64,000 nucleotides of DNA from Desmodesmus armatus (GCA_007449985.2 VIIQ02000791.1:58981-122980), one strand, 5' to 3'; positions 34,301 to 46,447 are shown, numbered from the stretch's first letter. Notes: generated by a model from the letters alone, not told the origin. Numbers and translations are program-made.

Positions 34301-37300
34301 CGTCTCAAGCAGCGTCTGACGGGTACCCAGCAGGAAACCTGAGGACATCATGGGGCAGGGATGGGGGGGGGGGGGTAATGATTGTGACTACGGAGTAGTG
34401 GTGGCACAATCCAACAGCAACGCCAGCACTGACAGGGCAACTATTGCCCATGATGACACGCCCAAAATGTGGTGCATCAGCTTGTATTGCTCTGTCATGT
34501 GTACACGTCAGTCTTCCTTCAAGTGTCTTACACACTGCAGGACCTCTCCGCTTGGCCCCTCTCCTCCATATCAACACATACACCCACCCACCCATGCTTT
34601 GCCACCCCACTGCTATGATCATCGAGACAGTTCAACATTCGTTGCCCTGCTTCAGTCAGGGGTGATCAAGATGTAAGGCCATGGTCACCACTGACAGCAG
34701 CTGAAGACTGGAGTGCAGCCTGCCAGGTTTGATTGAGCTAGCAGTCAATCAAACCCGGCAGGCTGCACTGCAGTCTTCAGCTGCAAACAATGGTGACCTC
34801 GGTAGGGCAGTTTACCCTGGAATCAGCTGCATGAGAGTTCATTGAACAGCAGTGAGTGGGCAGATGCACCAAGAGCCACACAGTGAAAGACCCAGTGACC
34901 CAGCACGGGACATGCTTTGCATGCCTCGACTGCTGCAACTGCTCTTGCACCAGGGTGCAGCCATCACCCACCAGGCACAGATGGGAAGGGTTGATGCCTG
35001 GCTGATTTGTGAGCCCCCCCCCCCCCCCCCCTGCCAGCAAGGTGCTGGACAACGAACGGATCCTGCACATGCGGTTCCCCAGCTACACTCACCGTCCAAT
35101 ACCTCAACCCCGGCCCACGTCCCCCCCCCCCTCCCTTACCAGCATTCCAGGGGTCCAGCATGCAGAAACAACGACAGGGCCCCTCAATCCATGCTGCCAC
35201 ACTGTGTACACACACATGCACGCCACACCTGCATGCTGTGCCATCACTGTGCAGGGAACAGCCTGGCAGGCTGACCAGCAGCACCAAGCTTCAGTCAGCA
35301 ATGTTCACCACTCAACGTGCAGTGATCATCATCATCACTGACTGCAGCTAGGGACTGTTGATCAGCCTGCTAGACTTGACCCTGCTGTTCAGTGCAGGCC
35401 AGTGTAACTGTCGCACCGATCACCGCAGACATTCAGTCTATGTTTGACCCCCCCCCCTGCACATGCAGGACCCCCCCCCCCCCCCCCCCCCCCACCCCCA
35501 CCCCCACCCCCACCCCCACAACAAGATTACTAGAACATTACCCCCCCCCCCCTTCCCATGCGCACAGTCTTCAAACCGCCCCCTCCTCTCACCGTGATTG
35601 GGGTCTGTTCCTGTGAATCCAATGTCTAGCAGCACCACACCCTGGTCAACAGGCAGGTCAACCTGCACAGGGGGGAGGGGGGGGGCGCACATGGGCAGCA
35701 CAGCACACACACAGACACACAGACCGATGGTGAGGCACTGACGATGCAGAATGACTGCAAAATTGTGGAGCATGAATGTGCAGCATGCTGTTTGTGGAAG
35801 CACGCCTGACTGCAGGATTTCTCAGCAATGTGCTTGCCTGCTCATGGTCACGGCCGCAGGAGAAGTGTGTTGTTGGCTTCTGATGACGCCAATCAGTGCA
35901 AATTTACCCCACCCACAGGCAGCAACAGCCCACAAACAAAATGGCGACACTGCCTAAGTCGACTCTATGGCTCTAAGACTCCAAGACTTCGAGTGATAAA
36001 CTTGTTGCCCTGTAGTGTCCATACTCACAGCCAACAGCCACACACCCAAAAGTGGCATGCTTCTATCCTGACACTCTGATACACCTGGCAGCAAGCTGGG
36101 CCCGCAGCATAGACCAACAAGGGGCCAGTGGATGTCGCAGCACGCGGTCTGGGCCGCTAAGTTTGATGTGCTGAGTTGGCTGCAAGTGATCACAAAGTTC
36201 ATCTGAGTTCATCTGAGCTCATCTTACATCTCGATGAGCTGATAGGATGCCAGCAGGCTGGGGGAGCAGCTGCTGGGCCCCAGCAGCTGGCCTCTGCTGA
36301 TGCAACACCCCAGGCAGCTGCAGCAGCTACTACTGCTGCTGCTAGAGCTGGAGCTGCTATGGTGCAAGTCTCAACGTACTCAGCTTGCGATCATCGATGA
36401 GGTTAGGGAGTTTGATGGAGGACATCGTCAGACGATGTACTCCTCAAAATGCCTTAGCTCATCAATGGGTTCAAGCTGAGTAAGTTGAGACTTGCAGTAC
36501 AGCAGCCCCAGCTCCAGCTCCAGCAGCAACAGCAACAGCACAGGCCTTGGCTGTTGCATCACCCCAACTGGCAAAGAGGCCACAGAAGCAGCATCATATC
36601 AGTTTTTACCCACCACCCGTGCGGGGGTGGACAACCTCTCCATCCAAAAGTTGGGGAGGTCGCCCACCCAGCAGGTGTTGGGTAGGGACTGCATAAACCC
36701 TAGCCAACTGCGGCCAGCTTACTGATCATTGAACACTTCCAGACTAATCATTGAACACTTTCAGACTGGGGTGTGCATCACACCGGCCCATGCACTGAGA
36801 CACTCAGTCAAAAACACACAAGCAATAGCGGCAGCACACATGCTGCTTTTTACTGCTGGCTCCTTTAAAGGCACAAGGTCTGCACCCCTGATGGAATGCT
36901 TGGATTGTATGCATCTGCGGTGAACAAGCCCCCCCCCCCCCACCCTTTTGCACCACCCCGGCGCCTCACCCCCTTGCCGACCCCCCCCCCCCGAACTATG
37001 AGCAATTTAGAGCCACAATGCCCGGCCAACTTGGTGTTGGAGCGTCCTGCACTGATTGACGGCAGACCCACATGTGTCAAACAAAAACCGCTTTTGCAGC
37101 AACCTGCTGTTGCACATAGGTCCCCCTGGCTGCCCCCCTGGTGCAGGTGGGTGCCCCAATACCTCTTGCAAATAAAGACCGTACTGATCTGCCACCTTCT
37201 GCACCACTGCAGCAGCATGTCTCCCACCTCTCTTCACAACCTTTAGGTCCAAAACTCCTGGCAATGCACCCCTGCCTTCACACACAACAAACACTCGATA

Positions 37301-38356
37301 GGCAACAAACACACACACATTGCCTCTGGCCCCTGGCAGTTGGGTTTGCCTGATTGCGCTGTGTGTGGCCAGCCGTGTGGGAGTCGTCCGCCCCCCCCCT
37401 CCCCTGGTAAAAACAACACCCAACAAACACAACAAACATCCAAACTCCAACCCGCACGGCTGCGCCCAGCATCGGTGTCCCCTTGTTACACCCCAAGACG
37501 GCCGGTATGTCATCACCCACATCTTTGCTACAGCCAAACTGACACCCATCCTGGACAACTTGGCCCCCAACCTAGTGGAGGACACAGTCCCAGCCAACTG
37601 TGGGCCCCTTACTAGGATGGGAACAAAGTGTTGTGGGGCTGTATGTCTGGCTGTACGCATGGGTTTGCAGCACTGCTGTTCCGGCAAGACAGCTTTCTCG
37701 GCCGGGGGGGGGGGGGGGGGGGGGTTGTTGGCTGCCCACCAGCACACAGCACCACACTCCACACACACACCAGACATACCGTTCACCCAGGAACACAGCC
37801 AGTGCATCACCAACCCTCCAGCCCCTCCTGTCCCTCCCCCACCCACCCACCCCCACCACCACCGATGCTGCCTCGCGTGCTTGCAGCATGCCCACATTTT
37901 TCACCAGTCCCCTTGCAATGCACTCACACACCCCTCCAACCCCCCACCACAGCCAAGCTCAGCCAACAAGGTCTCCCCCCCCCCCCTGCGCACGCTGCAC
38001 CCCCCCCCCCCCCACACACACACACGTCACTGTTGCTTGCCTGTCTAGTAGGACAGTCTTAGTGAGCTTGCATGTATCCAAGTAGTCCCTCTGTCGACAC
38101 ACACACCACCACCACTACCTCCAAAGCCTCCTCACCTTCTCCCAGTCTGCTGACAGCACCTTGTTGGCTGCCCAGGCCGGTTGTGTGGCTGCCAGGGGTG
38201 CCAAACCGGCTGCTGCTCCCAGCGCAATGCTGCTGTTGATCAGCTGGCGGCGGGATAGCTCTGCGGCGCTACCCTCCTCGCCTGCTGCTGCTGCTGCACG
38301 CACGACCAGGCTGCTGCGGGGGCGCACTGCTGGGGCAACACTGGAGGCAGTGAAGG
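31356..38356 (-). CDS. HCF136: Photosystem II stability/assembly factor HCF136 (Ycf48-like)
   Basis: Thylakoid-lumen beta-propeller needed for early assembly of the PSII reaction centre (it binds D1). Exons in coding order: 38356-38136, 35662-35593, 34338-34233, 33748-33627, 33244-33086, 32891-32773, 32413-32227, 31871-31732, 31438-31356. Exon 1 as seen lacks a start, so an upstream exon for the transit peptide is missing from the model. It encodes a twin-Arg lumen signal ([18 protein letters not shown]...QPAWAAN). Later exons match HCF136 closely: [135 protein letters not shown] and the terminal [15 protein letters not shown]. One base is missing within CCCC 32323-32326 (sense GGGG), shifting the frame inside exon 32413-32227; adding one G restores [12 protein letters not shown]. 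The other exons are clean, so a sequencing error is more likely than a pseudogene. Confidence 0.95.
34030..34110 (-). repeat. Decayed copy of the end of an HCF136 exon plus donor
   Basis: ACCTGTAGTTGGATCCCTCA plus TCCTTTGCTGCCTCAATGTCGCATG repeats the end of the exon at 34338-34233 (the donor side, coding [14 protein letters not shown]). Flanking sequence is also duplicated: GTGTCCTGACAT...CAGTGTGTG.GCTG occurs at 33893-33940 and 34119-34175. A segment of about 200 bp spanning the exon-intron junction was thus duplicated in tandem within the intron. Confidence 0.75.
34698..34783. repeat. Foldback element: 39-bp arms, 8-base loop
   Basis: 34698-34736 and 34745-34783 are reverse complements with two mismatches in 39 bases (CAGCTGAAGACTG at one end, GGTTTGATTGA at the centre); weaker pairing (GGTCACCA) continues outside. 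It lies within an HCF136 intron and resembles a MITE or small hairpin RNA source. Confidence 0.85.
36293..36570. repeat. Imperfect inverted repeat, 137-bp arms
   Basis: 36293-36429 and 36433-36570 pair over their whole length at roughly 75-80 percent, e.g. TGCAAGTCTCAACGTACTCAGCTT against the complement of AAGCTGAGTAAGTTGAGACTTGCA, with almost no loop. It lies in the longest HCF136 intron. Both arms retain a similar short peptide-coding phase ([12 protein letters not shown] on +, [12 protein letters not shown] on -), so it may be an inverted duplication of a coding fragment. Confidence 0.75.
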
Positions 38357-39830
38357 CTGTGATGGGACAGCAGGGCAGGGGGGGGGGGGGGGGAGAAGGG
38401 AGGGGGGGGGGGGGAGCGCGGGAAGTAAGGGAAAGAAGGATTGGGTGGGGCAGTGTGGCACCTGGAACATTCCGTGACTGCCATGTGTTTTAGCCAGCTG
38501 ATGTGCAGCGGAGGTGTGGGTGGCATCAGCATCTATGTCAGCGATTGCTCATTCATAGAGGTCTGACCCTGCTGGAGAGGGAGAGTGACGTCCCCGTTTT
38601 GACAAGCACCCAAACAGCAGATGATGGGGTTCAGATGAGACCACGCTATTCAGACTGTTTGAATGCACATGCAGGGGTGGTCGACCACCACAGGGCAGCA
38701 GCACCAGTGAGTTGTCCAGCTGAACGTGTGATGCTGCCTGAAAGCTACTCAATTACTTGTGTACAACCTATCCACCACAAAAACAATTCAACCGAAAGCT
38801 GCAGCGGCCCGTGTGGCAATATCACTACTGGACTCTGGCTGGAGAATCGAGGGCCACGAAATGCTGACCAGAAGCCCGCATGCTTGGCTTGCGCACCTTT
38901 GGAACGCTGTGACGCCGCCAGTTCGCGTCCCTTCACACCGAATTTCATCGTGTGCGCCATGCTGTGCAAGATGCTGCAAATGCGGAGGTGATCCTGCTGT
39001 GTGGGTGGAGCTCGGCAACAATGAACAACTGGCGCAGACTGTTGAATGTCAAGCTGATGTGTGGGGGGGATGCACGTGCAACTGCCACTCAGCCAAGCAA
39101 AAAACTGACAGGGTGTCAGCAGCAGGGTCTGGAAACTGGCATGTTCCACTCAGAGACACAACACCGGATGGGTAGCCAACTTGTCAGGGATTCACCAGAA
39201 GTCATAACTGCCTTTGCACCCCTAGACGTCCAAGGGCTCCAGCAAGACAGTAGATCATCTGTCTGTATTTTCTGTTCTGTATGCTCCATAGGCCTGGCTG
39301 CTTGACATCTGGGTACACCCTAGGACATTTGTACAGCTGTATTTCGCTGCCTTGGTCCCGCCCTTGGACTGGCCATCACACAGGAGGCACACAGGTGAGG
39401 CACAAGGCCTCCTGGGCAGCGTCTGGAGGGCTGCATGGCGTTCGTGTATGTGCATCAACTGATCAACACAAACAGCAGCCACCTTATGATGACCTGGCGG
39501 CCATACCTGGCTTACATGCAAGCACTGCAGCAGCACCGCAGTCGTGGCTCATGTCCCGTGTGCCATGCCTCCACATGATGAGCACTGCTTGCACACATTC
39601 CTTGTGCAGGGGTTTTTTTCTGCTCTGCACCAGTCAGCCAGCAGCACCAGCAGGAGTGCGCAGCTGCAGGCTTGAAATCAGCACTGGTTGGCAGCAGCTG
39701 GTGGTGCACCACCCCAGCACAGTGTCGCGCTGCTGCGCACCAGTCCACCCCAGCCCTCCCCAACCCCCGAGCCAGCCCTCCCTCAGCGCTGCATCACCAC
39801 CCCTGAGCAGTAGTCCAGCAGCAGTCAGCC
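38357..39830. other. Divergent intergenic region, HCF136 to RPB9
   Basis: Should contain the missing first exon and promoter of HCF136 (reading left) and the promoter of RPB9 (reading right). I could not fix the HCF136 start: the candidate ATG near 38484 does not give the required splice phase. No other gene seen. Confidence 0.45.
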
Positions 39831-40972
39831 ATGTCTCGTGGGCTCAAGTTCTGCCCTGAGACCAACGACCTGCTGTACCCCGTGAGAACAAGGCGCTGCG
39901 CAAACTGGAGTACTACTGCAAAAACTGCCCCTACGTGGAGACAGCAACAGCACAGGTACGAGGGGAGGCAGGGGGTGGTGGAGTGCCAGGGTCTGATGTC
40001 GCAGCTGCAGGTGTGGTGCGATGGGGTTGTTTGTGTGCAACTGCAGTGCAAACAGCCCCAGCACAGGTGCTAGGGGTGCGGGGTTCGGGGGGTGGGTGAG
40101 TGCCAAGGTCTGCTGTTGCAGCTGCAGGTGTGTTGTGATGTGGTTGTTTGTGTGCAGCGGCAATGGAGACAGCCCCAGCAGAGATACAAGGGAGGCGTGG
40201 GGACAGGGTGATGGAGTGTTAGGGCCTGCTGTTGCGAGCTGCAGTTGGGGTGTCTTATGATTGCTGCGCCTTTCATGTTGTGCAGCTGCAACTGGGCTAG
40301 CTAATGAACAGGCAGGGGGCAGGCTGGCAGCCCAATGTGTGGTGTGTGCCTTGACCCTCAGTCATCAAACATGCAGACACAAAACCACCGCGGACCCATC
40401 AGTCATGACAGCATTCACAGTGCCCAGGGGTAGCGCACAGCATTCATGTCAGGGCCCCAGAACCCCCCACCCCTCCCCCTTGCCGTTCCTGCCCCTTGCT
40501 AGCTGCAGGACCAGTGTGTGTATGTGAGTGAGCTGAAGCACGATGCCAAGGAGCAGACGGTGGTGCTGCAGGACGTGACGGCTGACCCCACCCTGCCACG
40601 CACACAGGAGGTGACATGCCCACAGTGCCAACACAATGAGGCAGTCTTCTTCTCAGCAAGCTCAGAACAGGTGGGACTTATGCACTGCTTCAGCATTGCC
40701 AGGCTCTCAGTCTGGGTTTCAACATGTGGTCGTCAGTGTGCGAACCTGACTGCCGGCGGCTGGAGGCTAAGCCTCACTAGTGAGAAATGGCCAATACGGC
40801 AGGGCATCGGGTTGCACTGCGTTTTGGCACAGCAAGGATGGGCGCAGCAGCTGACAGCTATGTGCAGTGCTGATGCTGTCATGGCTGCTGCTGCCTCCAC
40901 TGCTGTACGCAGGGCATGACGTTATACTTCAACTGCATGAAGTGTCAGCACAGGTGGCGGGACTATGTGTGA
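39831..40972 (+). CDS. RPB9: RNA polymerase II subunit RPB9
   Basis: Small zinc-ribbon Pol II subunit involved in start-site choice, fidelity and TFIIS-stimulated cleavage. Exons: 39831-39955, 40509-40670, 40913-40972; about 115 residues, the usual length. Exon 1 reads MSRGLKFCPETNDLLYP, then after a one-base shift KLEYYCKNCPYVETATAQ. Adding one C to CCCC 39878-39881 restores LYPRENKALRKLEYYCKNC. Exon 2 holds EQTVVLQDVTADPTLPRTQE and CPQCQHNEAVFF; exon 3 holds GMTLYFNCMKCQHRWRDYV. The C-terminal ribbon is complete (CPQC...CMKC). In the N-terminal ribbon the first pair is CPET where CxxC is expected, so one zinc ligand appears replaced by Thr. A partial copy of exons 2-3 lies at 45876-46447. 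Identity is secure; functionality depends on whether the frameshift is real. Confidence 0.93.
40010..40200 (+). repeat. Decayed copies of RPB9 exon 1 end plus donor
   Basis: The exon 1 edge and following intron (GAGACAGCAACAGCACAGGT, then ACGAGGGGAGGC...GAGTGCCAGGGTCTG.TGTCGCAGCTGCAG) recur as CAAACAGCCCCAGCACAGGT (about 40050) and GGAGACAGCCCCAGCAGAGA (about 40168), each followed by GGG-rich sequence, GAGTG..A.GGTCTGCTGTTG and GCTGCAG. The unit is roughly 115 bp, with two to three copies after the real exon edge. Confidence 0.7.
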
Positions 40973-42289
40973 TTGTTCATGGATGATTCATTCAGCGCAG
41001 CAGTCACACCATGCGCCACGCACCAAGATCGCCGCAATGCTGTGACGGGTGACCGTGACATCCTCCCCAGCCGCTGCTATCTTGCTGGCCAGCCCGGCTG
41101 TGAACAGCGAGGCCCTGGCACAGCTTGATGTGGCAGTGTGGGAGCAGCAGCTGCGCCATGCGTCCTGCAGTTGTCAGCACAGCAGTGCCACATCGCAATG
41201 TCAGCAGCCTGGCAGTATGGCAGCACCAGCTGCAGCTGAGGCGCTGAAGTTTTTAGTGGGACCACCGTGACGTGCAGGGGGCTGTCGCTCATGGGGGTGT
41301 GCGGCAGCTGCCACCTACATGCGGACTTTTGCACTGTAGGGATTTTTGGGCTTTTGCCCTGGTCAGCAGTGGTTACTTAGGGCTGTTCCCTTTTGGGGGT
41401 TGCTGTTACTTTCTTGGCTTGAGAAATTATGGTCTTTGTTCAGTTTTGTTGGTGGTTTTTGCTGGTGTCATTCTTGAGTCTTGGAGGGTTTGGCTTTGAC
41501 TTCGATCTGTGACCTCAGGACCCTCCCCTGTTTATGTCATTTCTGTCAGCAGTGCATTGTGTGCACGTCGACCGTTGCGCAGCTGATGTGCAATTTTACA
41601 TAGTGACACAGCTGGTGCAAACACTGCCGCTCGGCCATCCCAAAACCGTATGCGCACCAGTGCCACACCATCCCAGGTATAACAGCTGCACACAGCACCT
41701 CAAACGGAGACGATGGTGCAGGCGATTCAGACAGCCGGGTAGATTCGGCCTTTGTCCCCATGATGCCCAAGCAGTACAGGCCATGCATGACTGTGAGGCC
41801 TGGACACTCTGTATGCATGTTGAACAAACTACCTGCCACAGCTCTCCGTTCCAGCCTTGAAGGCTCATTGAGCGTAACAAGCAGTGACACCCGATACCAC
41901 AACTGCACGCAGGAAGAAGCGCAACGCCTGAGACATGGCAAGCTCAGCAGCACTATGAAGCATCTGGAACGCACAGCAAGCGAACTGCAACTCAAAGCAT
42001 GCTCGGTGTCAACCCGCACGCTTGATGCCACACACAAGCAACGAATACTCATCTGCAACTCCCAACATGACCTGACATGTGATTCACCTTGCGGAAGGCA
42101 TGCATGATGCTTACAACCCCAAAACATCAGCCCGGTTAAAAGTTGTCCAACTGATGATCAACCACTGCAGACCTGACCGTGATTCATGTTCTGTGTAGCT
42201 GGTGTAGCCCCCATGAGCCTCTGGCTCCCTTGTGGGTTGCTCAGCTTTTTGCTGAGCCAATTACTGTAACTGTAAATGTACCACCCTGG
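40973..42289. other. RPB9 downstream region; no other gene
   Basis: The first 400 bases resemble 46690-47050 downstream of the partial RPB9 copy (AGCAGCTG..CCATG, GCACCAGCTGC, GACCACCGTGACGTGCAGGG), so the duplication includes 3' flank. TTACA at 42111-42115 is a possible minus-strand TGTAA signal for the LRR gene. ORFs at 41534-42127 on both strands are unassigned. Confidence 0.5.
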
Positions 42290-45062
42290 TCACTCTTGGT
42301 ACTTCTTGAGCTCCAGGTGGGTCAGCTGCTGCCTATAGGGCCCAGCTTCAATGATAGCCGCACTCACAGGGATGCCAGGCCGCCTGAAATAAGAGGTGCT
42401 GTGGACGGTCAGGTGCTCCAGGCTGGGCAGGGCCGCAAGCTGCTTGGACAGCAGCTTGGTGGCAGCCGCTGAGTGACCAGCTGGCTTCGTCACATAGACC
42501 ACGGTGGTGTTGTCTGGCTTGAGTGATCCCTTCAGGATCAGCTCCTGCGGCAAAAAGATTGGGGTGTGCAAGGCGAAGTAGCAGCAGCAGCACACAACAT
42601 GTTTCTGCAACATCATCGAAACATGTTTGGTCATGCAAACCCGGTTTGTTGAACATAGTATGCCCCAATGTCGCTCTCAACGTCACATGCTGTCCAGTCT
42701 GACATCTTGAATATGGCCAGGTGACAGATGGCTTACAGAATTTGTTGCTTACAGACTCTGCAACCGTTGCAACTCTACAGAAGCCGACTTAGCCTAAAAG
42801 CGCAAGCTGTGTGCTTCTATGTTTGAGTTTAGTGCATATGGTTTCAGGATGGTCATGTGGGCAGTCGCTGGCCATACATCCACAGGTTTACTCACCTTCA
42901 GGCCAGTCAGTGGATCCAGCACAGCCGCCAACTGCTGGGTGGTAGCGTCCAAGTTCCCAGCCCCTATGTGCAGCTTGGTGATGCCAGTGAGCTTTGAGAC
43001 AGCTGCCAGCACAACCCCCACACTGGGCTCTCCAGCATCGTTGTCCTCAAAATCAGGCCGACAAGGGGTAGGCTGCTCCAGCCACCCACTGCTGCTACAG
43101 CTGCACCCACGCTGTCGTATCCAAGCGTCACAGCTGTCAAGGCGCCCCGCGGTGCAATGAGGGCCGCAGACAGGCTCCTGAGCTGCTGGGCCGAGGCTGA
43201 GCTGTCCCATATGGTAAGGTCCTGCAGACAAGGCAGTGACGGGTTTGTGACAGAGGTGCATGCATGTCGTCAGATTCAGACTCTGCTGCGGCGGCACTAG
43301 ATGGCGGTTGGGGTTGAGTTGCAAAGCATGTGGGCGCTTCCAAAGGAGCCGCCTACCCCACCCTGCATGCATGCTAGTGCGCAAGCTACATCCACTTCCA
43401 TGGCATCTTGGCATGCCATGCACCAGTGGTGACACAGTGCCCCACAGGCGTGGCCGGTGCTCTAATACGACAGGCAGAGGAAGGGGAACCCCCGATGCGT
43501 TGACTGCCACCTTGTGTTGCAACATGGCGGAAAGCATGTGTTCTCTGTTATCAAACTCTGACTCTGACTCGCACGATTGTCAGTTCGAGCCAGCAACAAC
43601 CACCGCCACAGCAAAGCGAATCCCTCTCTACCTGCAGGCACGTGAGTGCCGTCAGGGGCTCCAGTGTTGGTGCTGACAGGGGCCCCGTCAGCAGGCCACC
43701 CAGACTCCTTCGGTCTGCGTCCAGCACCAACTTGGTGAGGGCGGGGGGTAGGACATCACCAGCGCGGATGGCGAGCTCTGCCATGTGGAGGGCCCAGCTG
43801 CTGGGCTTCAGCTCCTGCAGTGAGCAAATCGACAATCACAGCCAAACAACACAAAATTGTTGTTCAGACACAAGTTACGCATTTACTTGTCAGTCACTGA
43901 ACTTGAAATTCTCTGCTGTTCAACAGACTGAGTCACTCGGAGTCGGCAAGCTGTCAAGGATGCGAGCCTTGTGGTGTTGCTGCGTCGGCAATGCAGCTGT
44001 ACACATTGCACCAGGCTAGTGATCAATACAGGCACATTTGAACCTGCGGCAGCCATCCGATGGCTACAGTGTAAGAGCCTGCACCATGGCCACTCTCCCC
44101 CACCTTGAGAGCTGTCAAGTGTCCTAGCTCCATGGGCGGCTGTGGAGTGCTGGGGTACACTGACCCAAACATAGCGGCGGCAGGGCTGTCGACGCTGATG
44201 CTGCCGGCAGCAAAGCCAAACTCGCCCATCATCGCCCCCATCTCCCCCATGCCTGCCTCGAGCATAACACTTCTGTGGCCTCATCATGCAAGCCTAGCCG
44301 CACCCTCAGCTGTAGAGATGTGAGCTGTGCTGGCAGATGTTGCAGGCTTGCATGACTCATCAGCATGAAGCAGGGTCCCCAGCCAGACATCAAAAGGTCA
44401 CAGCTGCAAAGGTTGGGCATGTGCTGCATGATGGCCAGGATGAAAGCAGGGCCCTCTTTGCCGCAAAGAGGCAGAGGCGAGAGGCTCTCACATGACTCCA
44501 GGTGCAGCACCAGATGGGTCAGGTCTGTGAGTGCTGCTAGGCTGCTGCCTGCATTCTGTACATCCGCTGAAGAGCCGAAGCCTGCAAGGTTGAAAGAACC
44601 ATTCAGCTTCTGAAGCTGCTGAGCGCTGGAGGCCAGGGTGGGCAGCAGGTCTGCTAGTGCTGACCTAGCAGGCCCGGGGCCGTATGGCTTAGCTGTGTAG
44701 GAGCACTCCAACTCACGCACAATGCTGCCGTTGCGGCGCAGCCAGGCTGCCTGGGCGCTGCTGCGTGCTGTAAGGGTGTCGTTCCCTGCCCTGTAACCTG
44801 CAGGGTCAAGCTTGATGACAAGAACCCCTCTGCAACACCCAGTCACAACAGCTGCGACTGCTTTGCTGCTACACAGCAGTGCACAGATGCTGGACTGCTT
44901 GCTGGCAAGGTCCCCATGCTTCAGCACGATGCCCAGCAGCTCGCGCCACTCGTGTGCAGCAGCATCTGCAGACGTGCCAGCTGGCGCAGCTGCTACAGCG
45001 GTTGCATCGGCCCTTGTTAAGGCTTGTTTCTTAGCTGCGATTGAATTAATGGTGTCTGACAT
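42290..45062 (-). CDS. Leucine-rich-repeat protein with F-box-like N-terminus
   Basis: Exons in coding order: 45062-44104, 43814-43632, 43221-42896, 42544-42290, all with GT-AG borders and LRR content. The start MSDTINSIAAKK was chosen because upstream codons are an HTHSH-type tandem repeat. The N-terminal part reads WRELLGIVLKHGDLASKQSSICALLCSSKAVAAVV, an F-box-like helical module; repeats such as LAALTDLTHLVLHL, LPAQLTSLQLRV, LGHLTALK, LEPLTALTCLQ, VSKLTGITKLHI, LDPLTGLK and LPSLEHLTVHS follow. Two frame breaks occur: at 44266-44267 (TT, one T short on the sense strand) and 43049-43052 (TTTT, one T short). Restoring one base at each gives a continuous LRR protein of about 570 residues. Such proteins usually recruit substrates or partners; the specific role is unknown. 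It is related to the interrupted gene at 9592. Confidence 0.65.
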
Positions 45063-45875
45063 CCTGTGTGTGTGGCTGTGTGTGTGGGAACAAACACACT
45101 GTGGCGCAGCAAGAGGAAGCACAGCAGCAGTAGGTAGTGTCTGTGTCGTGGCAACGACTGTGTGCTGCATTGAACAAGCAAGCCGTAGGAATTGTCTGAT
45201 GCATCGGAAAAACGAACGATGAAACGGACATTAGGTCTTCTCACCATGTGTTGCAGCGTTCGCTTTGCGCTGTGTGGTGCTGCTGTCGCGCTGTGCAGGC
45301 GATCTTGCTTCCTGCGTGTGTGAAATGGTAAATAAAGTAAATTGCTACGAAGCAGTTTCGACCTGCAGTCCGTATGCGAAGGTCGGACCCGCAAAGCCTG
45401 TTACCTCGTGGGTGTCGAACTGCCACCTAAAGATGACAGTTTTACGTGCTATTGCCATTGCATGCATGGATGGCAGCGCTCTAAACTACAAGCTGTTGAA
45501 ATGTAATGTGGCTAGTTTCACTACACTGTACCTTAGGAGGTGTGCCTCCCCACCCAAAGCCCCTGCAACAGCATAGTGCCCCACCGTGCTAGACCTACCA
45601 GCAGTGCGGCACAACCCCCTTGTGCAAGATTACTACTGTCCCATCGACGATATACCTCACCCAGTCTGCAGGGGCCAGAAAGGCTTTCTAGCAGCTATGA
45701 CTGTTGTGTATTGCTGCTTGGGGTAAGGTCAACACACACTTTCTTATTTGTGTTGCCTACTTCAACCCTTCCCCGCTTCCACCATTCACACATCCGATGT
45801 GTGAATAGTGTGTGACACACCCCCACCCCATAAAACATCACAAAGTGCAAGCAGTCAGCTGATTTTCAGGAGGCA

Positions 45876-46447
45876 AGTGTGTGTATGTGAGTGAGCTGAA
45901 GCACGATGCCAAGGAGCAGACGGTGGTGCTGCAGGACGTGACAGCAGACCCCACCCTGCCTCGCACACAGGAGGTGACATGCCCACAGTGCCAACGCAAT
46001 GAGGCAGTGTTCTTCTCAGCAAGCTCGGAACAGGTGGGACTATGCGCTAGCTGCAGCGTTGCCATGCACTTTTCTTCTTATCACCTGGGGAAGGGGGAAT
46101 AGGGAGGCTGCGCTGCTTGGTGATGGTGCCTGTGGTGCCAGCAGCATTTGCACTGTGCACACACTCAGGCAGCGCACATGGCATGTGGGTGGAGCCTGTG
46201 AGGGGGGGGGGAGGGGGGGAGGTGTTGCCTGCTGTGCTGCACGGTGACCCCAAATATCAAGAGGTGGTTGTACCCCACCGTATAGCTATGTACTGTGCGT
46301 GTGCTGCTCTGTGATGCGCTCTCTGTTACTGCGCTGTATGCCTGACCCCTGCCTCCTGTTGCTGCACTGCTGCTGCTGTACGCAGGGCATGACGTTATAC
46401 TTCAACTGCATGAAGTGTCAGCACAGGTGGCGGGACTGTGTGAGGGA
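45876..46447 (+). pseudogene. Partial duplicate of RPB9 (exons 2 and 3 only)
   Basis: 45878-46033 repeats RPB9 exon 2 almost exactly (VYVSELKHDAKEQTVVLQDV, then CPQCQRNEAVFFSASSEQ; H to R). 46386-46447 repeats exon 3 (GMTLYFNCMKCQHRWRD). Homology starts abruptly next to AGTGTGTGTATGTGAG, with no exon 1 upstream. The stop is lost: TATGTGTGA of the parent is TGTGTGAGG here, so the frame runs on to 46697. The intron and about 400 bp of downstream flank were copied as well. It is most likely a truncated, non-functional segmental duplicate. Confidence 0.85.

Noticed and set aside
38461..38560. First exon of HCF136 starting at the ATG near 38484
   Set aside because: The short frame ends at an AG-GT donor in the wrong phase for the exon starting at 38356, and the sequence does not look like a transit peptide.
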